A DNA stretch of 64,000 bases from Gracilimonas sp040882225. Its GTDB lineage: Bacteria > Bacteroidota > Rhodothermia > Balneolales > Balneolaceae. Numbering within the stretch: the first letter of the stretch is position 1; every line of letters begins with the position of its first letter. The notes under the pieces were generated by a model that saw only the letters and a program-made list of their open reading frames with translations, did not search any database and was not told the DNA's origin. The translations under genes were made by a program, and so were the position numbers. The stretch spans positions 1 through 64,000 of the forward strand of contig JBBEBR010000009.1 in NCBI GenBank assembly GCA_040882225.1, given 5' to 3'. Of this stretch, positions 44,452-54,900 are shown one piece after another.

Positions 44452-44943
44452 ATGATTTTAACAAAGAAACCAGTCTTCACTTCCCTCCTTGCCATTGCTA
44501 TGCTGGCTATGTTTGCAGGATCATTATCCGCACAAAACCTCAACCCAAATTACGATGCAGAATTAGCTGAAGAAATGGGAGCGGATGATTATGGGATGAA
44601 ATCGTACATACTCGTAATCCTTAAAACAGGAAACCGGGATGCTGAAATTAAAGATAAAGCTGTTCGTGACAGTCTCTTTGCAGGGCATTTAAGTAATATC
44701 CAGCGATTGGCAGAATTAGAAAAGCTGATCGTGGCCGGGCCGCTTACCCAAAATGAAAATAGTTACCGTGGGATTTTTATTCTGAATACCGATTCTATGG
44801 AAGAAGCACAAGAGTTGCTTCAAACAGATCCGGCTGTTAAAGAGAACATATTAGAAGCTGAGCTTTATGGGTGGTACGGATCGGCAGCACTCCCCGTTTA
44901 CCTGGAGGCAGCTGATAAGGTGGGCAAATATTCCATTAATTAA
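44452..44943 (+). CDS. Exported YciI-like protein
   Basis: 163 aa. Signal peptide to SAQN at about 26-29, then a YciI-type ferredoxin-like domain: YILVILKTGN, HLSNIQRLAELEKLIVAGPL and FILNTDSMEEAQELLQTDP. YciI proteins are dimeric and mostly of unknown function; the usual catalytic His-Asp of the soluble family is only partly kept (HLSNI). Export is the odd feature. Single gene. Confidence 0.82.
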   Translation: MILTKKPVFTSLLAIAMLAMFAGSLSAQNLNPNYDAELAEEMGADDYGMKSYILVILKTGNRDAEIKDKAVRDSLFAGHLSNIQRLAELEKLIVAGPLTQNENSYRGIFILNTDSMEEAQELLQTDPAVKENILEAELYGWYGSAALPVYLEAADKVGKYSIN

Positions 44944-45032
44944 AGCATTCCTCGCGAAGGCATGATTCTATGCTCACGAATATTTTCAACTAAGGAGTAG
45001 ATGACAGGCCAGCATTCGGATGAAACGCGTGC

Positions 45033-45884
45033 TTATTTTTTAAACATTGTGCTCAACACGAACCAGATATTTTCTTTGCGCTCCATTAACCGGCGACTGA
45101 AATATGGGAACCAGTCGCTTCCAAATGGCACATAAACGCGCGCATTATATCCATCTTCAGCAAGCTGAATCATAGTGTCTTCCCGAAGGCCGTACAACAT
45201 CTGGATTTCAAACCTCTCTTTAGAAATACCCTCTTCTTCAGCGTAAGATTTTAACCATTCAATCAGTTCATCGTCATGAGTCCCAAATCGAGGGAAGGCC
45301 GTTTTGCTGAGAAGCACTTTTGCATATTCTTTGAATGCCTCGCGAATAGCCGGCATATTTTGCAGCGCAATTTTTGAAGGCTCTTTATAAGCCCCTTTCA
45401 CCAGCCGGATATCAGCTCCCATTTCTGATAATTCGTCCACATCCTTTTTAGTTCTGAATAAAGCACACTGCAAAACAATGCCTACATGTTTGCCGTATTT
45501 CGCGAATGCTTCCTTAAAAATATCTATGGTAGACTGAGTGTGACCGGATCCTTCCATATCAATTCGAACGAACTGATTGTGAGATTTGGCTACATCCAGT
45601 AGCGTAAAAAGATTGTCTCTGCAGTAGTCTTTATCAATATCCAGGCCCATCATTGTGAGCTTGATGGATATGCTGCTTATCAGGCCTTGCTCTTTAATTC
45701 CATCAAGCAGCTTTATGTAATTCTCTACCGTTTCATCAGCTTTTACCCTGCTTTTTACATTTTCCCCAAGCAGGTCTAACGTGATTTTTAACTCTTTTTT
45801 ATTAAGCTGTTTTACTTTGGGTACAGACTCTTCGAACGATTCTCCGGCAACAAACTTCTTCGCTAATATGAAAGGTAACTTCAT
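45033..45884 (-). CDS. Proline dehydrogenase (monofunctional)
   Basis: 283 aa from ATG 45884; a frame open to 45938 adds an unlikely N-terminus. FAD enzyme that oxidises proline to pyrroline-5-carboxylate. Family motifs: SIKLTMMGLDID, VRIDMEGSG, VLQCALFRT, RLVKGAYKEP, FGTHDDELI, MLYGLREDTM and VYVPFGSDWFPYFSRRLMER near the end, holding the substrate-binding arginines. The P5C dehydrogenase is not in the window. Confidence 0.93.
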   Translation of the reverse strand: MKLPFILAKKFVAGESFEESVPKVKQLNKKELKITLDLLGENVKSRVKADETVENYIKLLDGIKEQGLISSISIKLTMMGLDIDKDYCRDNLFTLLDVAKSHNQFVRIDMEGSGHTQSTIDIFKEAFAKYGKHVGIVLQCALFRTKKDVDELSEMGADIRLVKGAYKEPSKIALQNMPAIREAFKEYAKVLLSKTAFPRFGTHDDELIEWLKSYAEEEGISKERFEIQMLYGLREDTMIQLAEDGYNARVYVPFGSDWFPYFSRRLMERKENIWFVLSTMFKK

Positions 45885-46015
45885 TTGACTCCATTTTTTA
45901 AGGCGGCAAAATTTAATCAATAAAAAACAACTGCGCATTGTGAAGCTTATGTAACTCTTAAAAATTTTATGCGTCTAACCTTTCAAGAGTTGATTATTTA
46001 AAAAAGGATTAAAAA

Positions 46016-46966
46016 ATGAGTACCGAAAATAAATTTAAATGGAGCGTAACCGTAACAACATTGCTTTTCTTTGTGTTGTTATTGGCAGCAGTAAAAACAG
46101 GTTTTGCACAAACAACTTCTGATGCCTACCGGGTAGATAAATTCGATGTCTCAGGCCCGGTTAGTCTTGAAGTCCAAACTTCGGGCGGGAGCATAAAAGT
46201 AATTGGTTCATCAGATAAAGAAGTAAGTGTAGAAATGTATGTGCGGCGGCGCGGAAACTATGTAGCCGCTGGCGAAGCAAATCTTGATGATTATAACATT
46301 GAAATTTCGCAATCGGGAAATACGATTAAAGCGGTTTCAAAAAGAGACTCTAAAGGAAATTGGAACTGGAATCGGGATGGCTATTCGATTTCGTTTATTG
46401 TGTACACCCCGCAGGAAACACGCACACGACTAAAAACAAGCGGTGGCAGCCTTAGCGCTAAAAATCTCACCGGCTCACAAGAACTTCGCACAAGTGGCGG
46501 AAGCATAACCACAGAAGGCACGCAGGGAGAATTGGTACTAAAAACCTCTGGTGGCAGCATAAACGTGACGGATAATCATGGGGCGGTTGATGCAAATACA
46601 AGCGGCGGCTCTATTAACGTAAAATCTGTGGTTGGGAATTTGAATGTACGAACCAGTGGCGGCGGGATAAGGATTTCGAATGCAGAGGGAAGTGTAACTG
46701 CTAAAACAAGCGGTGGCTCTATTCGTGCGGAAGTAACGTCACCACAAGAGTTGATTGATTTGAGAACCAGCGGGGGAAGCATCGGGATCTCTGTTCCCAA
46801 AGAAAATGGATACGATTTAGATTTGGATGGAAACAGGGTTCGTGTTGATTTAGTCAATTTCAATGGCCGCTCTGAGAAAGATGAAGTGCGGGGTTCTATG
46901 AACGGCGGGGGAATACAGATTAAAGCAAAAACAAGTGGCGGCTCTGTAACTTTAGAATATTTATAA
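46016..46966 (+). CDS. Exported DUF4097-family beta-helix protein
   Basis: 316 aa. Signal peptide to about FAQT (32-35). The rest is built from about ten TSGGS motifs (TSGGSI with variants TSGGSL, TSGGGI and NGGGI) spaced mostly 16-21 residues, the sign of a parallel beta-helix or solenoid, as in DUF4097/adhesin-like proteins. A basic, aromatic patch (GNWNWNRDG) interrupts near 120. Function unknown; surface or periplasm is likely. Followed by a good terminator. Confidence 0.82.
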   Translation: MSTENKFKWSVTVTTLLFFVLLLAAVKTGFAQTTSDAYRVDKFDVSGPVSLEVQTSGGSIKVIGSSDKEVSVEMYVRRRGNYVAAGEANLDDYNIEISQSGNTIKAVSKRDSKGNWNWNRDGYSISFIVYTPQETRTRLKTSGGSLSAKNLTGSQELRTSGGSITTEGTQGELVLKTSGGSINVTDNHGAVDANTSGGSINVKSVVGNLNVRTSGGGIRISNAEGSVTAKTSGGSIRAEVTSPQELIDLRTSGGSIGISVPKENGYDLDLDGNRVRVDLVNFNGRSEKDEVRGSMNGGGIQIKAKTSGGSVTLEYL

Positions 46967-47018
46967 ATCAGACTTTTTGTTGACGACTAAATAAGATAAC
47001 CATACATAAAAGCTAAGA

Positions 47019-47050
47019 AAGCGAGGGATGACATCTCTCGCTTTTTTTTT
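47019..47050 (+). terminator. Terminator after the DUF4097 gene
   Basis: AAGCGAG / CTCGCTT stem around an 11-base loop, then ten T; 53 bases after the stop. Confidence 0.8.
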
Positions 47051-47434
47051 GGAAGGATATGGTCGGTTCCCTGTTGCCTCAAAAAAAAATAAAACTGTTT
47101 CCAGCATCCGCCGGAAACTCTGCTCATCTGCTTTTCGGGAAAAAAGATACCACAACAACTTTTTAAATTTATTTTGTAACAAATAACCGTTATGCTACTC
47201 TTATAAATATCATAAAAACAATTATTTTATAATGAGTGTAATTTTTCAGGCTTAATTACGCACCTTTAATTGTCTCACCTTGGGGTTACATTTAATAAAC
47301 TGAGAAATGAAAAATTATTTTGAAATACACCATCGGACAACGAAATCACCTTCGAATGTTAATTTGCTTTTAAGATTTGATGTTAGTATTTAAAAGTTAT
47401 GAATAAATCTAAAAAAAAAAAATAGTTAAGAGGT
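47051..47434. other. A/T-rich intergenic region
   Basis: No ORF of note. The last 80 bases (about 47350-47434: TTCGAATGTTAATTTG, TTAGTATTTAAAAGTTAT, GTTAAGAGGT) recur in changed form upstream of the sibling gene (about 48255-48318), so the leader was duplicated together with the gene. Confidence 0.55.
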
Positions 47435-48127
47435 ATGATTTATAAAAATGCCCAGCCATTGATCGTGTTTTGTTTAATAATGATGGCCTTCATGTTTGGT
47501 AGCAGCTGTGGGTTGTTAGGGGGAAAGGATGAAAAAAAACCATCTGGTGATTTAATGCCCTTAGAGGTAGGAAATTACTGGGTATACGAAACCACCTATT
47601 TGGATGTGATGAAAGACACCATTCGGTATGAAGTAACTGCCGAGGTAGAAGTACCGGTTGGAGATACCACCTACACAGCGTACGCGGCAAACTTTCTGCC
47701 CTTCCCACCTGACTTGGAACCATACTTTTGGCTGCGTAGAAATGGGGAAGAAGGAATTTACTCTATGGGCGGGATTTCTAACGCGGATACTCTTTTTATA
47801 AATGAATTGGAATACAAATTACCGAGTGAAGTGGGGGAATCCATTCAAGCCCCTCAAGTTTCTTTCTCCTATGAGCGATTTGAATTTTATCTTTCTGATA
47901 CTCTTCACATTACCTTAATCGACGATGACAGGGAGGTTGTTACCCCAGCAGGAAAATTTAGTTGCTTAGTTTATAAATTTGATCTGAATATAGGTGATGA
48001 CCTTGATAGGGTTAATTATTATATGTTTTACTCAATTAATGTTGGTCTGGTAAAACAAGAAGAAAGAGCAAAATTTGAAAATAGATTAATGACAGAACAA
48101 ATACTCATTGAGTATAGAACACAGTAG
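47435..48127 (+). CDS. Lipoprotein, first of tandem pair
   Basis: 230 aa. Lipobox FGSSC at about 22-26, then GLLGG and a beta-rich body with the motif PLEVGNYWVYE (about 42-52) and VVTPAGKFSCLVYKF near 168-182. The sibling at 48319-49053 shares lipobox, PLKVGNYWVYE and VKTPAGTFENCYVY. Similar extracellular proteins occur in Bacteroidota and the family is unnamed to me. AAGAGGT gives an unusually good ribosome-binding site for this genome. Confidence 0.75.
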   Translation: MIYKNAQPLIVFCLIMMAFMFGSSCGLLGGKDEKKPSGDLMPLEVGNYWVYETTYLDVMKDTIRYEVTAEVEVPVGDTTYTAYAANFLPFPPDLEPYFWLRRNGEEGIYSMGGISNADTLFINELEYKLPSEVGESIQAPQVSFSYERFEFYLSDTLHITLIDDDREVVTPAGKFSCLVYKFDLNIGDDLDRVNYYMFYSINVGLVKQEERAKFENRLMTEQILIEYRTQ

Positions 48128-48149
48128 GATATTATGATATAATAAAGCC

Positions 48150-48217
48150 CTGCCGGGCTACTAACGAGCTTGATCCACCACGATCAATAAACTACAGGAA
48201 GTATATACCCGACAGGG
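48150..48217. repeat. Imperfect inverted repeat between lipoprotein genes
   Basis: CCCTGCCGGG (from 48150) and CCCGACAGGG (to about 48217) pair at nine of ten positions around 48 bases. It may be a dyad repeat or a weak terminator of the first lipoprotein gene. Confidence 0.4.
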
Positions 48218-48318
48218 TGTAATTGCTTTCTGTTTAGTATTTCAATAAAAGCTTCGAATGTTGACTTGGTTTTAGTATCTAAACGTTATCAATAAATTCA
48301 AAAAAAGAGTTAAGAGGT

Positions 48319-49053
48319 ATGATAGAAAAACAGTTACTGCCTTCATCTTTAATAAGTTTGGTTATTCTTATCTTCCTTTTCGGAAGCAGTTGCGGATTGC
48401 TGGGCGAGGATGAAGAAGATGAACTAAAAGAACTTATTCCTCCCGAAGAAGAACTTATTCCTCTTAAAGTGGGCAATTATTGGGTTTATGAACAGTGGCA
48501 TATGAACCCAGAATGGAAGGATACAGTTCGCGAAGAGGTATTAAATGTGCATAATATTATTGCAAATGATACTGAAATACGGGCGTATGGCAGCTACCGC
48601 TTTCACTACAAAGATCGTCCCCGGGAGGATGCTCTTGTGTGGCTGAGAGCGAATGGTCCTGAAGGGTTCTTAAAGTTGGGTGGGCGGGTACCAACGGATT
48701 CGTTATATAATTTAGACGAGGGCTTGTATTTCAAATATCCGGCTTCCATTGGAGAGGAGTGGGAACACACCTCGGTGGTTTATTTTCCACCAAGTGGCAC
48801 CATGTCTTTAGGGGACTCCCAAACCATTACGCTTGTTGACACAGGCAAAACAGTAAAAACTCCAGCCGGTACTTTTGAAAATTGTTATGTGTACACACAC
48901 TGGGGATTTAGCAATAGTGATTATGTATCACTAGAAAAACATTATTTTTATGTAAAACCTACCGTAGGGATTGTGGGGGTAGATACCTATTCAGAGGATA
49001 ATAAGGACTACCTAAATGGCCAATTGCGGTTGCTTGAATACCATTTGAAATAA
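48319..49053 (+). CDS. Lipoprotein, second of tandem pair
   Basis: 244 aa. Same layout as the preceding gene: lipobox FGSSC, GLLGE, an acidic linker, PLKVGNYWVYEQW, a central domain with WLRANGPEG (WLRRNGEEG in the sibling), VKTPAGTFENCYVY and a C-terminal VGIVG segment. The two are clearly homologous but well diverged. Same GTTAAGAGGTATG start context. Function unknown. Confidence 0.75.
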   Translation: MIEKQLLPSSLISLVILIFLFGSSCGLLGEDEEDELKELIPPEEELIPLKVGNYWVYEQWHMNPEWKDTVREEVLNVHNIIANDTEIRAYGSYRFHYKDRPREDALVWLRANGPEGFLKLGGRVPTDSLYNLDEGLYFKYPASIGEEWEHTSVVYFPPSGTMSLGDSQTITLVDTGKTVKTPAGTFENCYVYTHWGFSNSDYVSLEKHYFYVKPTVGIVGVDTYSEDNKDYLNGQLRLLEYHLK

Positions 49054-49125
49054 AGCTTTTTTTAAAAACTTTTAGATCTTTCGGGGCCTAAAATACACCA
49101 AAACATAAACCAACCGGAGAGTACA

Positions 49126-50000
49126 ATGAGACAAATACTCACTTTTCTTTTAACCATGACCTTGCTTCCGATGCTTGCCTTTGGGCAACAAGGGTTGTTT
49201 CAATACACCGAGGAACGTGCCGCCAACCTGACAACTAACCACGTTGAATTACTGGAAACCTTGCAGTCCAAGCCGCCAGGTCGTAAACACTTGGTTAGTA
49301 AGCGTAGCAGGTATTTCCGATATGGAAAGCAATGAACAGCTTTCTTTTAACCTGCCTGATGAACAAACCATTGAAGTTCAACAAACTTCAGTAAAACCAA
49401 TGAACGAAAACCAGATCCACTGGACTGGTGAAACTGAAAAAGAATTCTCGGAGGTGAGTTTGTTGATCACCAATGAAGGTATAACCGGCATGATTCGCTC
49501 CAACAACCATAATTTTGACCTTTATCCTTTTCGAGATACCGGCTTTCATGTACTGGTGGAAATTGACCTATCCAAATTTGAAAACGAGTTACCACCATTG
49601 GTACCGGATGAAACCGCTAAGACAAAGGAAAACAGAGAAGATAGTTTTGAGCCGGGCGCATTTAAAATGATGACCGACCCGGAAATCAGAGTGTTAGTGG
49701 TTTATACCACAAATGCAAAAAATAACCATCCCGGAAGCATGAGTAGTTTAATAACGCTTGCAGAGGGAAATATGAACGATGCTTTTACTACCAGCGGGGT
49801 AAACTCAGATATCAATGTTGTACATACGGCTGAGATCAGTTATAACGAAAGTACAGACAACTTACTTAATTTGTGCCGGTTAACTACTTCACAAACATTT
49901 ACCCCTGGTGGAGATTGTACAGATTATTCTTCTGGGCAATTACAGGGATCTATGAACCAAATCCATGCATGGAGGTATCAGTATGATGCAATCCCGTTCC
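49126..50000 (+). pseudogene. Broken reprolysin-like zinc metalloprotease
   Basis: The start (signal peptide MRQILTFLLTMTLLPMLAFG to about residue 52) is in one frame; from about 49275-49295 the protein continues in the +1 frame (VSVAGISDMESNEQLSFNLP), so one base was lost or gained. It then reads through an inhibitor-like prodomain and IRVLVVYTTNAKNNHPGSM, SDINVVHTAEISYNEST, typical of the M12 protease family. It is cut off at 50000, before the HExxHxxG zinc motif, by the mce fragment. Not functional. Confidence 0.85.
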
Positions 50001-50237
50001 CTGACACAACTCCACAAGTACCCCGTGGTTATCTTTGGGGTGAACGAAGGCAACCAGCTTGTTATCGGCGCCACGCTTGGGTTCATCATTCAGAACCGTA
50101 AATCCTTCACTTCTGAGGCGGTCCAATTCAGCATAAATATCCTCCACCTCAAAAGCCACATGATGTAAACCCTCGCCCTTTTTCTCTATGTATTTGGCGA
50201 TGACGGAATCCGGCTCTGTGGCTCCGTGCAATTCTAT
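50001..50237 (-). pseudogene. Fragment of methylmalonyl-CoA epimerase gene
   Basis: 237 bases match 59935-60171 with about ten differences and no gaps. It encodes the last three-fifths of the epimerase (GATEPDSVIAKYIEK to GVLVELCQ) without start or normal end. It lies in the same orientation as the intact gene, making a direct repeat around the WD40-caspase cluster. High identity points to a recent duplication. Confidence 0.93.
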
Positions 50238-50338
50238 ACCACTCGACAATGTAGTGGATTTAAGAAGGGGTTTTTATTAAACTCTTAAACAGCCGGCTGA
50301 AAACAAATTCTTGGCAATGATAAATAAAGGGGTTTACA

Positions 50339-51865
50339 ATGATTTGGATACAAAAAACAGTAGTGACTGCTTTTCTACTATTCTATTTTTTTTCATTAAA
50401 TGCTCAAACCCCAGTGTGGGTTAGCAGTTACGGTACCAATACTCCTTATGATGGGAATAGCTTCATTACCGGTTTTGGGATGGCACAGATCACACCAGAC
50501 ACTCCGGTTGACCAAGCCCTGGCAATGGCAGAATCATATGCCAGAACCGACTTAATTCAAAAAGTGCAGGTTCAGGTAAGCTCACTTACCAGTTCTTTTG
50601 AAGATGAAACCAATGGGAACTACAACAGCCAATTTACCAATGAAACAGAAAGTGCCTCAAGCCTAAATCTTTTTGGATTAAGCACTGAAAATCAAGTTGA
50701 AAATTCGATGGTGTATGTACTCAGCAACGTAAAAAAAGACGTGTTGCAGGAACAGTACCGGGAGCGAATGAACGGGCTGTTAGACCAGTTTCTGCAAACC
50801 GCTAATCAAGCTAAAAGCAGTTTAGATGCCGGTAATAAAGATCTGGCCCTGGAACAATTGATGGAAGCCAAGCCTGTTTATTCTGATTTATTCAGTACCT
50901 GGACGGTTGTCCAATCCTTAGGAGGTGGGGTTAACTGGCGACCGGAAAATGTAAGGGACGAAATCAATTTTATAAATCAGCAGGTGAGTGCATTAATTAA
51001 TCGTCCGGTTACCACCTTGGATGATGCCGCGTGGTGGTTAGCCAATACTTTGGGGAAAGAATCAAATCAGCCACATACGGTGAATTTGAGCGCTATCACC
51101 TATAAAAATACAGGAATTAGCAGTGAATTTGCCAACTACCTGCGGCAACTTCTCACTCGCCAAATCGGCAACCGAACCAATTGGTCGATAGTAGAAACAG
51201 ATGCCCGGCTAAAACAAGATCCCACACATTTAATGACGGGCACTTTTTGGGATAATGGGGAAGATGTGCAGGTGATTTTAAATACACGTGAAATTGAGAG
51301 TGGTAAAATTGTGACCACCACAGAAGTAACTATTCCGGGCGAGGTTATTGAGCAAAGCGGGTATGATATTCTTCCCGAAAATTATGAGACTGCGCTGGCA
51401 GATCTGAAGGCAATGAAAGAGAACAAAGGCGATAACCGCGGACTTCAGCTCGAAGTTTGGACTGCCAAAGGACAAGATCAATTAGTTTATGAAGAAGGAG
51501 AGCTGCTTGAAGTATCGCTTCAGGTAAACCTGCCAAGTTACATCCGGATTTTATATCACCTGAATGATGGCACCAGGGTGCTCCTCGTTGACAGCCATTT
51601 TATCAATGATAGGGACATAAACAAACCCTATACCCTCCCTTACCAATTTGAATGCGTGGCGCCTTTTGGTGTAGAAATGATGCAGGTGATTGCTCAAAGC
51701 GAACCTTTCGAACGCGTAGAAACCAAAACGATTGACGGCATACCTTATCTCACCGAAGACCTGGAAAAGTTTATCGCCAATACTCGCGGCTTCAAAATCA
51801 AAAAACAGGAAGCCCAGCAAACGGAAGAGGTTTTGACGATTACGACGATAAAAAAGACGGAATAG
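50339..51865 (+). CDS. Exported LPP20/DUF4384-type protein
   Basis: 508 aa. Signal peptide to NAQT (about 20-24). The first domain (FITGFGMAQITPDTPVDQAL, AESYARTDLIQKVQVQV) is the LPP20/FlgO-like fold. Residues about 250-335 (GTFWDNGEDVQVILNTREI) look like a CsgG/TolB-N type domain. Residues about 375-475 (YEEGELLEVSLQVNLPSYIR, LVDSHFINDRDINKPYTLP, FGVEMMQVIAQSEPF) match DUF4384, often found with caspase-like peptidases and kinases. First gene of the cluster, 123 bases before the large caspase gene. Confidence 0.75.
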   Translation: MIWIQKTVVTAFLLFYFFSLNAQTPVWVSSYGTNTPYDGNSFITGFGMAQITPDTPVDQALAMAESYARTDLIQKVQVQVSSLTSSFEDETNGNYNSQFTNETESASSLNLFGLSTENQVENSMVYVLSNVKKDVLQEQYRERMNGLLDQFLQTANQAKSSLDAGNKDLALEQLMEAKPVYSDLFSTWTVVQSLGGGVNWRPENVRDEINFINQQVSALINRPVTTLDDAAWWLANTLGKESNQPHTVNLSAITYKNTGISSEFANYLRQLLTRQIGNRTNWSIVETDARLKQDPTHLMTGTFWDNGEDVQVILNTREIESGKIVTTTEVTIPGEVIEQSGYDILPENYETALADLKAMKENKGDNRGLQLEVWTAKGQDQLVYEEGELLEVSLQVNLPSYIRILYHLNDGTRVLLVDSHFINDRDINKPYTLPYQFECVAPFGVEMMQVIAQSEPFERVETKTIDGIPYLTEDLEKFIANTRGFKIKKQEAQQTEEVLTITTIKKTE

Positions 51866-51988
51866 GAGATCGATATAAATGCACCACCAAAACCTTGTGT
51901 CTGTTTTTCACGACCATTCCATCAAAATGGTACTATTTATTGCGAAGCAGACCTGAAACAAACTACAACGGATATAAATGATACGTCA

Positions 51989-54900
51989 ATGAAAAAAATA
52001 AGACTAACCCTGCAAAAAATAATATTCAGTTTTTTGTTTATGCTGTTTGCAGGATACGCCTCGGCCCAAGAAAGTGCAGAGGTATTTATACAATTAGGGC
52101 ATAGCTACGCGGTCTATAGCGCATCGTTTTCCCCAGACGGGGAGCGGGTCATCTCAGGTGGTGATCAAACAGTCAAAATTTGGGACGTAGCAACGGGCCG
52201 CGAGATCCGCACGTTTACCGGGCATAGTGATTGGGTCAATAGTGTTGCCTTTTCACCGGATGGTCGGTATGTACTCTCAGGTAGTAATGATAAAACTATG
52301 AAATTATGGGAGGTTTCAACGGGCCGCGAGATCCGCACCTTTTCTGGGCATAGCCAGGGCGTAGGAAGCGTGGCGTTTTCCCCCGATGGTCGGTATGTTC
52401 TCTCAGGTAGTAATGATAAAACTATGAAATTATGGGAGGTTTCAACGGGTCGCGAGATCCGCATGTTTGCCGGGCATAACAATTGGATCAATAGTGTTGC
52501 ATTTTCCCCGGATGGGCAGTGGATCCTTTCAGGAAGTCGAGATAACACGATAAAGGTGTGGGGCGTGGCAACGGGCCGTGTGATCCGCACGTTAATTGGT
52601 CACAGTAGCTGGGTCCAAAGCGTAGCTTTTTCCCCAGACGGGGAGCGGGTCCTCTCGGGAAGCATTGATAAAACCTTAAAACTTTGGGATGTGGCCACAG
52701 GCCGCGAGATCGGCTCTTTTTCCGGGCATAGTAAATTAGTTACAACTGTGGCGTTTTCCGCAGATAGTCGGTATATACTCTCCGGAAGTGATGATAAAAC
52801 TATGAAATTATGGGAGATTTCAACGGGCCGCGAGATCCGCACCTTTTCTGGGCATAGCGATTGGGTCCATAGCGTATCCTTTTCGCCGAACGGGCAGCAG
52901 GTTCTTTCGGGAAGCCAAGATAAAACTATGAAATTATGGGAGATTTCAACGGGCCGCGAGATCCGCACGTTTACCGGGCATAGCGACTACAGCGGAAACG
53001 CGGCTTATTCCCCGGATGGGCAGTGGATCCTTTCGGGAAGTCGAGATAACACGATTAAGCTTTTGGACGCGTCGACAGGGCGTGAGATCCGAACGTTCTT
53101 GGGACATAGCAACGAAATTTTGAGTGTTGCGTATTCCCCGGACGGGAAACGAATACTTTCGGGAAGCCGAGATAAAACCCTGAAACTTTGGGACGTTGCA
53201 ACGGGCCGTGAGATCCGAACGTTTTCCGGACATAGCAACGGTGTCTATAGTGTGGCCTTTTCTCCCGACGGGCAGTGGGTCCTCTCGGGAAGCATTGATA
53301 AAACCTTGAAACTTTGGGATGTGGCTACAGGCCGTGAGATCCGCACGTTTTCCGGGCATAGTAAATTCGTTACAAGCGTTGCGTTTTCCCCGGACGGGCA
53401 GCGAATCCTTTCGGGCAGCTGGGATCATACAATGAAACTGTGGGAGGTAGCAACGGGCCGCGAGATTCGTACCTTTTCCGGTGATATCAGTAGCGTCAAT
53501 AGCGTAGCTTTTTCCCCGAATGGGCAATGGTTACTTTCAGGAAGAGGTGGTGAAATCTTTCCTAATATCGATAATGCATTGAAACTTTTAGATGCTTCGA
53601 CGGGCCGCGAGATCCGCACCTTTTTCGGACACAGTAGCTATGTCACAAGTGTGGCGTTTTCGCCGGATGGTCGGCGGGTCATCTCGGGAAGCAGAGATAA
53701 AACATTAAAACTTTGGGACTCGTTTACTGGACACGAGATTCGAACGTTCTCCGGGCATAGCTTCTACATCAGAAGTGTGGCTTTTTCGCCGGACGGGCAG
53801 CAGGTACTCTCTGGTAGTGGGGATGGAACCATTCGTTTGTGGGACATTAATAAAGACCTGAATCTTGCTAAAATGATTTCTAAAGACGGAGAATGGGTCA
53901 TCATCACTCCTGAAGGCTATTTTGATGCCTCTGAAAGCGGGGCTGAATTTATTAATGTCCGCATTGGAAACGAAGTATTCTCCATGGACAATTTCTTCGA
54001 TACCTACTACCGCCCGGATATCGTGAGGGCCAAGCTGGCCGGAGAAGATATCTCAAAGCTCATAGATTCCGATATTCGTAATGTTACGGCTCTTCCCCCT
54101 TCAGTGCGTTTTATCACACCGGAAAGCAATACCAGATCGAATACGCAACAACTTACACTTACTACCGAGATCACCGACCAGGGTGGGGGTATCGACGAAG
54201 TGCGGTTGTATCATAACGGCAAGGTTATTTCAACCGAAACCCGGGGATTTAAAGTCGTTTCAGGAAGTGAACAAACAATCACCCCGGAATTTAATATAAA
54301 CCTGCTGACTGGCGAAAACACCTTTCGGTTAATTGCCTTCAGTAAGGGCGACCGCATCGAATCAAACCCGGCAACGCTTACGGTTAATTACGAAGGCGCC
54401 AAATCCAACACAAGACTCTTCACTCTCACCATCGGCATTAACGAATACAAAAACCCGCGCTACTCCCTCAACTATGCCCGCTCCGATGCCTCCGGCTTTG
54501 AGGAGCGGATAATACGTGGCGGGGAATCCATCTTTGATGCGGTGGTTCAAACGACTATTAACGACGCCGAGGCCACCAAACAAAATATCTTTGCTGCTCT
54601 GGAGAAGATCAAATCCGAAGCAGGGCCAGAGGATATGTTTGTCTTTTATTATGCAGGTCATGGGGTGATGAGTGACGGGGTTAGCAGTAAGGCTGAATTC
54701 TTCATGGCTCCGACCGATGTAACGCAACTCTATGGAAACGAGGCTTTGTTAAAGAGCAACGGTATTTCCGCCAGCGAGATCCAGGAATACTCCAGAAATA
54801 TTAAAGCTCAAAAACAGCTATTTGTGCTGGATGCTTGCCAAAGTGGTGGAGCTACCGAAATGTTAGCCATGCGGGGCGCGGCCGAAGAAAAAGCCATCGC

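Noticed and set aside
49950..50249. 99-codon minus-strand ORF as a second working epimerase
   Set aside because: It lacks the first third of the enzyme, including the first metal ligand, and has a random C-terminus.
52946..53527. 193-codon minus-strand ORF inside the WD40 repeats
   Set aside because: A shadow frame created by the tandem repeats; several similar shadows occur at 52165-52968.
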